A DNA stretch of 64,000 nucleotides from an uncultured Oscillospiraceae bacterium (GTDB taxonomy: Bacteria; Bacillota; Clostridia; Oscillospirales; Acutalibacteraceae): positions 1-64,000 of the forward strand of contig CABUKB010000007.1 of assembly GCA_902492045.1 (NCBI GenBank). The letters run 5' to 3'. Both the position numbers and the translations under genes were made by a program. Shown here piece by piece: positions 58,749-64,000 of the stretch. Below the pieces are notes generated by a model. It saw nothing but the letters and a program-made list of their open reading frames with translations, searched no databases and was not told the origin of the DNA. Numbering within the stretch: the first letter of the stretch is position 1; every line of letters begins with the position of its first letter.

Positions 58749-59113
58749 AGCCCCTCACCTATAATCCAATTTATTTAAATTTATATTAAGAATAACACTG
58801 CAGACAATAAAATGTCAATATTATTAAAATAAATAATTAGTTATTTTATGAATAATAATTGTATTTTATTGCGATTCCTGTAGAAATTCATCAAAAAAAG
58901 CATTGGTATGATATCCGCGGCAGACAGAGCTAGTGTTATCCGCGAGAACCAGAGGTTTTATCCGGAGATAACCACCGGCTCCGACAACGGAGGGAATATG
59001 CTGATAAGTGGTAATATGACATCGAACCCCTCGCTGTCCGTATCGCTGACGGCGCATGCCGTTTTGGGGGGCGGCGTTTCCATCCGGAAAAGCCGTTCAA
59101 AAAGGGCCGGGTC
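58749..59113. other. AT-rich intergenic region upstream of the surface operon
   Basis: About 365 bases. The part 58780-58865 is very AT-rich and carries the operon promoter. A minus-strand frame at 58866-59057 has no ribosome site and is not accepted. The remainder toward 59113 returns to higher GC and marks the edge of the AT-rich island. Confidence 0.6.
58790..58818 (-). promoter_or_regulatory. Predicted sigma-A promoter of the five-gene surface operon
   Basis: On the minus strand TTGACA (58813-58818) and TTATTC (58790-58795) are 17 bp apart; the -10 is poor but the surrounding sequence is very AT-rich. Confidence 0.5.
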
Positions 59114-59141
59114 TTGACGTGCTCCTTTTTTGGGGTAAAAT
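59114..59141 (+). promoter_or_regulatory. Predicted sigma-A promoter of the aldehyde dehydrogenase gene
   Basis: TTGACG (59114-59119), 16-bp spacer, TAAAAT (59136-59141). The leader to ATG 59268 is about 120 bases. Confidence 0.65.
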
Positions 59142-59267
59142 ATAGGCGGGATCCGTAGGGAGGGGCCGTCTCCCGAAAAAACGGCGGCCGATTATGACAA
59201 CTTCAGCTCTCCGCCGGGATTCGACTGCGCCCCGGCGGCCGGGCTGAGACGACAAAGGGAGTAGGCT

Positions 59268-60647
59268 ATGCCAAACGACGATATCGAGAAGAAACTGGCT
59301 CAACAGCAGGCCTATTTTGCAACGGGGGCTACCCTGCCGGTGAAGTTCCGGCTGGCCGCGCTGAAAAAACTCCGCGATGCCATCGAACGGTATGAAGTTC
59401 CGATCACCGATGCCCTGCGGGACGATCTCGGCAAGAGCGGGCACGAAAGCTATATGTGCGAAATCGCGCTTGTCAAAAGCGAGCTGCACTACATGCTGCG
59501 GCATGTCCGCCGGTTTGTCAGGGAAAAACGGGTACACACCCCTTTGGCACAGTGGATATCCCGCAGCTATGAAAAGCCCTCGCCTTACGGTTGCGTTCTG
59601 ATTATGAGCCCGTGGAACTACCCATTTCTGCTGACGCTGGATCCGCTGATCGACGCGCTGGCCGCCGGCAACACCGCCATGGTGAAGCCGAGCGCCTATT
59701 CCCCCAGGACCAGCGCGGTGGTCGCCGACATGATCGCATCGTGTTTCCCGCCGGAATATGTGACGGTCATCACCGGAGGACGCCAGGAAAACGCCCGGCT
59801 GCTGCAGTGCGGATTCGATTCGATCTTTTTCACCGGCAGCAAATCGGTCGGCCGCGAGGTGATGCGCCAGGCGGCGGAAAGGCTGATTCCCGTCACGCTG
59901 GAGCTGGGCGGGAAAAGCCCCTGCCTCGTCGATCCCACCGCCGACCTGGCCCTGGCCGCCCGGCGGATCGTTTTTGGAAAATTCGTCAACTGCGGACAGA
60001 CCTGTGTGGCGCCGGACTATCTTTACTGCCACCGTTCCGTGAAGGAGCGGCTTGTGGAGGAACTCCAACGCCAGATCCGGATCCAATACGGGGAGAGGCC
60101 TTTGCAAAACCCGGATTACGGCCGCATCGTCAACCGGAAGCATTTTGACCGCCTGTCCGCCTTGCTCGATCCCTCCAGGACGGTGTGCGGCGGCGAAACC
60201 TGCGCCGAAACCCTGCAAATCGCGCCCACCGTCCTCGACGGGGTCACATGGGACGATCCGGTGATGCAGGACGAGATTTTCGGGCCGATTCTTCCGATCC
60301 TGGTATTCGACGATATACGGGAGGCCGTCGCCCGCATTGATTCCGGGGATCTGCCGTTGGCGCTGTATTTGTTCTCCTCCGACTCCAAGACCATCCGTTA
60401 TGTCACGGAAAAGGCGCGCTTTGGCGGCGGCTGCGTCAACGATACCCTGGTTCATCTGGCGACAAGCGCCATGGGTTTCGGCGGCGTCGGAGAGAGCGGC
60501 ATGGGGTCCTATCACGGAAAGAGAGGCTTCGATACCTTCACCCATTACAAGAGCATCGTCGATAAAAAGACGCTGCTGGATTTGCCGATGCGGTATCAGC
60601 CCTACCGTAAGGTCTTTTTGAAATGCATCCGCCTGTTTGTGCGGTAA
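59268..60647 (+). CDS. NAD(P)-dependent aldehyde dehydrogenase, class 3 type
   Basis: Oxidises aldehydes to acids. The 459-residue protein has the ALDH signature: SPWNYPFLLTLDPLIDALAAGNTAMVKPS, FTGSKSVGREVMRQAAERLIPVTLELGGKSP with the catalytic Glu, and VNCGQTCVAPDY with the catalytic Cys. The short length and lack of an N-terminal extension match the membrane-associated YwdH/AldH class 3 group, which uses fatty or aromatic aldehydes. AAGGGAG precedes ATG 59268. It is followed 35 bases later by a YhhN gene, probably co-transcribed. Confidence 0.93.
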   Translation: MPNDDIEKKLAQQQAYFATGATLPVKFRLAALKKLRDAIERYEVPITDALRDDLGKSGHESYMCEIALVKSELHYMLRHVRRFVREKRVHTPLAQWISRSYEKPSPYGCVLIMSPWNYPFLLTLDPLIDALAAGNTAMVKPSAYSPRTSAVVADMIASCFPPEYVTVITGGRQENARLLQCGFDSIFFTGSKSVGREVMRQAAERLIPVTLELGGKSPCLVDPTADLALAARRIVFGKFVNCGQTCVAPDYLYCHRSVKERLVEELQRQIRIQYGERPLQNPDYGRIVNRKHFDRLSALLDPSRTVCGGETCAETLQIAPTVLDGVTWDDPVMQDEIFGPILPILVFDDIREAVARIDSGDLPLALYLFSSDSKTIRYVTEKARFGGGCVNDTLVHLATSAMGFGGVGESGMGSYHGKRGFDTFTHYKSIVDKKTLLDLPMRYQPYRKVFLKCIRLFVR

Positions 60648-60682
60648 TTCCCCCATAAAATACGGATAAGGAGTGAACCTGC

Positions 60683-61447
60683 GTGAAACGATCCGTTCCC
60701 TCCCCATGCCCGGCCTCCCGTGCCGAATGGAGCGTCAATATCCTGCTTTGCGGCTTGGTTTTGCTGATCGGATGGTTCTATTTTTTTACTCAATTTCTGG
60801 ACATGGGCAAGCCGGCCCGCGATGCGGTCAAGGCATTGGCCAGCGTGCTGTTTGTCCTGTGCGGATTGATCAACGTATGGTTTGTCCGCCGCAGGACGGC
60901 GGACCGCCGGGTGCTCCGCTATATCGGGCTGCTGTGCTGCGGGCAGGTCTTGGCCTGTGCGGGAGATATCGTGCTGAATTTTGATTTTGCGGGCGGGGCG
61001 CTGCTCTTTGCGGCGGGGCATGTGCTGTTTCTGGCGGCGTTTTGCATGGTGGACAGGCCGAGGGCGCGCGATCTGGCCATCAGCCTTGCCATCATGGCCG
61101 CCGCCTACGCCTTTCTCCGGTTTTATCCCCCGTTTCAGTTCGGGGAGTTCCAGGCCATCGTGTACCTTTACGCGGTGATCATTTCCTGTATGCTGGGAAA
61201 AGGCGTTTCGCTGGCGCTGGACAAGGAACTGAACCCCGGCTTCCGTTTGACGGTGCTGCTGGGAAGCGGGCTTTTTTTCTTGTCCGATTTGATGCTGGTG
61301 ATCCACCAGTTTGCCTCGGGAGGGGTCCTGTTCGATTTTTTCTGCCTGCTGCTGTACTACCCGGCGGAATGTTGCCTGGCCCTGTCGGTGCTGACCGGCT
61401 GCCGGCTTGCCCGGGACAGGGAAACGGCATCCGTCCCCGAGCGGTGA
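60683..61447 (+). CDS. YhhN family membrane protein (lysoplasmalogenase-like)
   Basis: A 254-residue protein with about eight hydrophobic segments and the YhhN landmark CAGDIVLNFDFAGGALLFAAGHVLF. Family members include TMEM86 lysoplasmalogenase, which releases an aldehyde from lysoplasmalogen. That would fit the preceding aldehyde dehydrogenase, since plasmalogens occur in anaerobic Clostridia (inference). It starts at GTG 60683 after AAGGAG. A strong terminator follows. Confidence 0.82.
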   Translation: MKRSVPSPCPASRAEWSVNILLCGLVLLIGWFYFFTQFLDMGKPARDAVKALASVLFVLCGLINVWFVRRRTADRRVLRYIGLLCCGQVLACAGDIVLNFDFAGGALLFAAGHVLFLAAFCMVDRPRARDLAISLAIMAAAYAFLRFYPPFQFGEFQAIVYLYAVIISCMLGKGVSLALDKELNPGFRLTVLLGSGLFFLSDLMLVIHQFASGGVLFDFFCLLLYYPAECCLALSVLTGCRLARDRETASVPER

Positions 61448-61462
61448 AGCCCCCTTTTTCCC

Positions 61463-61496
61463 CGCCTCCCGTGCCCCCGGCACAGGAGGCGTTTTT
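61463..61496 (+). terminator. Rho-independent terminator after the YhhN gene
   Basis: CGCCTCC (61463-61469) pairs with GGAGGCG (61485-61491), with an inner GTGCC/GGCAC stem, then T5. Confidence 0.9.
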
Positions 61497-61583
61497 CTAC
61501 TGACCGCCGCACGCAAAAAAATTTTTTTAAGATGCAATAAAACCGCCTGCTCGTGCATTAACGAAACGAAAAGAGGTGAAGCC

Positions 61584-62162
61584 ATGCCGATTCGTACGCT
61601 GCCGTCCCATCCAGCCATGGAGGAAAGGGACGCCGCACTGGAACGGTGCCTGTGCGAAATTGCGGAAGAAAACGCCGCCGCGCTCGAAGAAGTCTACCGG
61701 CTGATGAGCGCGCCGGTCTATGGCTACGCGCTCTCTTTTCTCAAAAACGCGCAGGATGCGGAGGACGTGCTGCACGACTGCTTTGTCAACGTGTATGCCT
61801 CGGCCAAGGGGTACCGTCCCGGCGGCAAACCGATGGCGTGGATTTTCACAATTGCCCGGAACCTCTGTCTGCTGAAGCTGCGGGAACACAGGAGAACGGC
61901 AGATTTCGCTGCGGAGGATTGGGAGGCGTACAGAGATCGCTGTGCGGACTTCACCCCGGATGACCGGCTGCTGCTTACCCAGTGCATGACCCGGCTCTCG
62001 GATGAGGAGCGGCAGATCGTGGTGCTCCACGCGGCGGCCGGGTTCAAGCACCGGGAGATCGCCGAGATCTTACAGCTGCCGCTGCCGACGGTTTTGTCCA
62101 AGTACCACCGGGCGCTGAAAAAACTCAGGCAATATCTCGCGAAGGGAGCAGAAGAATCATGA
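61584..62162 (+). CDS. ECF-type sigma factor
   Basis: The 192-residue protein has sigma2 (about 50-115: LSFLKNAQDAEDVLHDCFVNVYASAKGYRPGGKPMAWIFTIARNL) and sigma4 (about 140-190: RLSDEERQIVVLHAAAGFKHREIAEILQLPLPTVLSKYHRALKKLRQYL) domains and no sigma3. It starts at ATG 61584 after AGAGGTG, and overlaps the anti-sigma gene by ATGA. An A7T7 tract lies at 61515-61528 upstream. The pair is autoregulated in related systems (inference). Confidence 0.9.
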   Translation: MPIRTLPSHPAMEERDAALERCLCEIAEENAAALEEVYRLMSAPVYGYALSFLKNAQDAEDVLHDCFVNVYASAKGYRPGGKPMAWIFTIARNLCLLKLREHRRTADFAAEDWEAYRDRCADFTPDDRLLLTQCMTRLSDEERQIVVLHAAAGFKHREIAEILQLPLPTVLSKYHRALKKLRQYLAKGAEES

Positions 62163-63694
62163 AAAACGCCGATATACAGGCCGGCATCCGGCGGGTATTC
62201 GCCCGCGAAGCGCCGGACGCACTGGACGGCATCCTCTCAGACTGCGATCATGCGAAAGGAACCGTGATGGTGATGGAAACGAAAAAACGCAATCCGTGGG
62301 TCATGCGGACGGTGGGGATCGCCGCAGCCGTCGCCCTGTGCGCGATGGGGGGGCTCGGCGCCCATCTGTACGGCTCCCGTTTCTCGGTGGCCTCGACCGT
62401 CTCCCTGGATGTCAACCCCAGCATCGAAATCCAGGTCAATGAAAAAGAGCATGTGCTGCAGGTCAACCCCAAAAACGAGGACGGCCGGAAAGTCGTCGGC
62501 AATATGGATTTTTCAGGCAGTTCCCTGGATGTCACGGTCAACGCCCTGATCGGCTCCATGCTCCGCAACGGATACCTCAATGAAAACGCCAACTCGATTC
62601 TGGTCAGCGTGGACAGCGCGGACCAGGTGAAAGGGGCCGCGCTGCGGGACCGGCTGGCCGGAGAGATCAACAGCCTGCTCCAGACCGACTCGTTCAGCGG
62701 GGCCGTACTGAGCCAGACCGTGGCCGCCGACGATTCTTTGCAGCAGCTGGCGGATGAGTACGGAATCTCGCTGGGCAAGGCCCAGCTGATCCAGGAGCTC
62801 ACCGCTCTCAACCCCACCTATACCTTCAACGCGCTGGCGGGCCTTTCGATCAACGAGCTGAACCTGCTGATGGCGCAGAATGCCAAACCGGAGAACGTCG
62901 CCTCCTCGGGCACGGCCAGCGACAAGGCGTATATCGGCGTGGAAGAGGCCCAAACCATCGCACTGGCGCACGCGGACGTGGCGGCCGGCAACGCCGTCAT
63001 CCGGGAAGCCAAACTCGATACCGAGGACGGCGTGCTGGTGTATGAGATCGAATTCACAGCGGACGGCTATGAGTATGAATACGACATAGACGCCGCGTCC
63101 GGCAGCGTTGTCAAATTTGAGAAGGAACGCGATGACGACAGCCGTCCGGCTTCCACCCAGACAGGCGGCACCGCCTCCACAAGTCCGCATACGAATACCG
63201 GTTCCGGCGGGACCCCGACCGCCGGAGCGGGAACGGACATCGGTCCGGACAAAGCCAAGGAGGTCGCGCTGGCCCATGCCGGTGTGGCGGCATCCGCTAT
63301 CTGGGATTACCAGATCGAACGGGACCGCTACAACGGGGTGGAGGTCTATGAAATCGAATTCAAGGCCGGCGGCTTTGAATACGATTACGATATCCAGGTA
63401 TCGACCGGGGAAGTCGTGAAATTCAGCAGGGAGCAGGACGACGACAGCCGCCCGGCAAGTTCCGGCAGTGGCGCATCCGGCACCGATATCGGACAGGATA
63501 AGGCCAAAGAGGCCGCGCTGGCTCATGCCGGTGTAAACGCGGCCGATATCCGAAACTATCAGGCCGAACGGGACATGGACGACGGGGTATGGATTTATGA
63601 AATCGAGTTTAAAGCCGGCGGATATGAATACGAGTATGAAGTGCGGGCCGCGGACGGCGCCGTATTGAAAGCGGACAGGGAACTGGACGACTGA
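62159..63694 (+). CDS. RsgI-like anti-sigma factor with three PepSY-type repeats
   Basis: A 511-residue membrane protein: short cytoplasmic N-terminus to bind the sigma factor, one membrane segment (about 50-68), an RsgI-type outside segment beginning STVSLDVNPSIEIQVNEKEHVLQVN (about 79-105), and three related PepSY-like domains at about 260-325, 361-426 and 443-508. The last two begin GTDIG-x-DKAKE and are 82 residues apart, separated by Ser/Gly/Thr-rich linkers. PepSY domains are known as protease-inhibitor or ligand-sensing modules. It overlaps the sigma gene by four bases. RsgI proteins of cellulolytic Clostridia carry carbohydrate sensors, so PepSY here is a different sensor. Confidence 0.85.
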   Translation: MKNADIQAGIRRVFAREAPDALDGILSDCDHAKGTVMVMETKKRNPWVMRTVGIAAAVALCAMGGLGAHLYGSRFSVASTVSLDVNPSIEIQVNEKEHVLQVNPKNEDGRKVVGNMDFSGSSLDVTVNALIGSMLRNGYLNENANSILVSVDSADQVKGAALRDRLAGEINSLLQTDSFSGAVLSQTVAADDSLQQLADEYGISLGKAQLIQELTALNPTYTFNALAGLSINELNLLMAQNAKPENVASSGTASDKAYIGVEEAQTIALAHADVAAGNAVIREAKLDTEDGVLVYEIEFTADGYEYEYDIDAASGSVVKFEKERDDDSRPASTQTGGTASTSPHTNTGSGGTPTAGAGTDIGPDKAKEVALAHAGVAASAIWDYQIERDRYNGVEVYEIEFKAGGFEYDYDIQVSTGEVVKFSREQDDDSRPASSGSGASGTDIGQDKAKEAALAHAGVNAADIRNYQAERDMDDGVWIYEIEFKAGGYEYEYEVRAADGAVLKADRELDD

Positions 63695-63712
63695 ATCCGA
63701 GAGGCCAATGGA

Positions 63713-63750
63713 AAACAGCCGGGCATGGCGGCCGCCATGCCCGGCTGTTT
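63713..63750 (+). terminator. Rho-independent terminator after the anti-sigma gene
   Basis: Two 19-base arms (63713-63731 and 63732-63750, core CAGCCGGGCATGGC) pair perfectly, ending in TTT. Confidence 0.85.
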
Positions 63751-64000
63751 CATTGTTGAAAGACGCTGGAACAAATGGCGGGGCCCCCGAATGCCGTGTT
63801 CCTGCGGGACACCGGGGCACCCCCGGGGGTGCCCTGCGCTGGGTTGACAAACGGGTTTCGCGTCCCGTGGGGCGCGGGGGGGCCGCCGCCTTTTTTAAAA
63901 GGCGGGCGAAAACGGCTGATCCTTATATTCAGCCAAGCCGCCGCTCCGTCAAGGCCGCCTTTTCCCCGCCAGGTGTGCTTTCCGGTCTCCGATATCAAAC
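63751..64000. other. GC-rich intergenic end of the window
   Basis: No gene is supported. GGGCACCCCC (63815-63824) and GGGGGTGCCC (63825-63834) form a 20-bp perfect palindrome. A GCCTTTTTTAAAAGGC stem near 63890-63904 resembles the one after rplQ at 39078-39096. A minus-strand frame here has repetitive composition and no clear start site. Confidence 0.5.

Noticed and set aside
58866..59057. 63-codon minus-strand frame upstream of the surface operon
   Set aside because: Its C-terminal part looks protein-like, but there is no start site or family match; it might be a gene remnant, not enough to call.
63750..63998. 82-codon minus-strand frame at the window end
   Set aside because: Overlaps a terminator and palindromes; composition looks non-coding and no ribosome site is evident.

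Overview
The window reads as chromosome of a high-GC member of the Bacillota, class Clostridia, probably Oscillospirales-like (inference). The support is a clostridial ribosomal-protein order with rpsD between rpsK and rpoA and a KOW protein between map and infA, zinc-type S4, S14 and L36, DarA, RicT, a B12-dependent ribonucleotide reductase, and many GTG/TTG starts with AGGAGG sites. No rRNA, tRNA or CRISPR array was seen.

Layout: (1) 1-3.75 kb is visibly AT-richer than most of the window. It holds a transposase tail, an AraC regulator broken by one amber codon, a divergent alkylation-repair operon (AlkA-like glycosylase, stand-alone Ada zinc domain, ABM protein, Ogt) and a membrane XRE regulator. 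(2) 3.76-6.32 kb is a cassette bounded by two identical 174-bp direct repeats, holding a divergent pair: a one-TM DUF4179-like protein and an unusual subtilase. (3) 6.4-22.6 kb is accessory and metabolic: GH18-SH3-LysM cell-wall enzyme, MacB-like ABC transporter, DUF1538 permease with a tandem PII-like protein, a hypothetical protein, nrdJ with NrdR-type operators, an orphan MT-A70 methyltransferase, a GH2 lipoprotein and two divergent XRE regulators. (4) 22.6-39.0 kb is the S10-spc-alpha ribosomal superoperon, from one promoter to a terminator after rplQ, including secY, adk, map, infA and rpoA. (5) 39.5-50.9 kb has a znu zinc-uptake operon behind a perfect palindrome, darA-holB-ricT, rsmA, dCMP deaminase, a small XRE regulator, pduL, uracil-DNA glycosylase, a cobalamin riboswitch with a corrinoid/iron binding protein, and telA. 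(6) 50.9-58.9 kb is a minus-strand five-gene surface operon, AT-richer in its upstream half, with two paralogous RHS-leader-like secreted proteins (one with DNRLRE and ricin-like domains) but no RHS repeats or toxin. (7) 59.1-63.8 kb has aldehyde dehydrogenase, a YhhN protein and an ECF sigma factor with an RsgI-like anti-sigma carrying three PepSY repeats.

Functional links: B12 import (riboswitch) fits the need of NrdJ for adenosylcobalamin, and NrdR-type boxes fit nucleotide control of nrdJ. The DNA-repair genes at the left end look like one inducible unit whose regulator has decayed. The least explained pieces are the five-gene surface operon, the repeat-flanked subtilase cassette and the DUF1538/PII pair.
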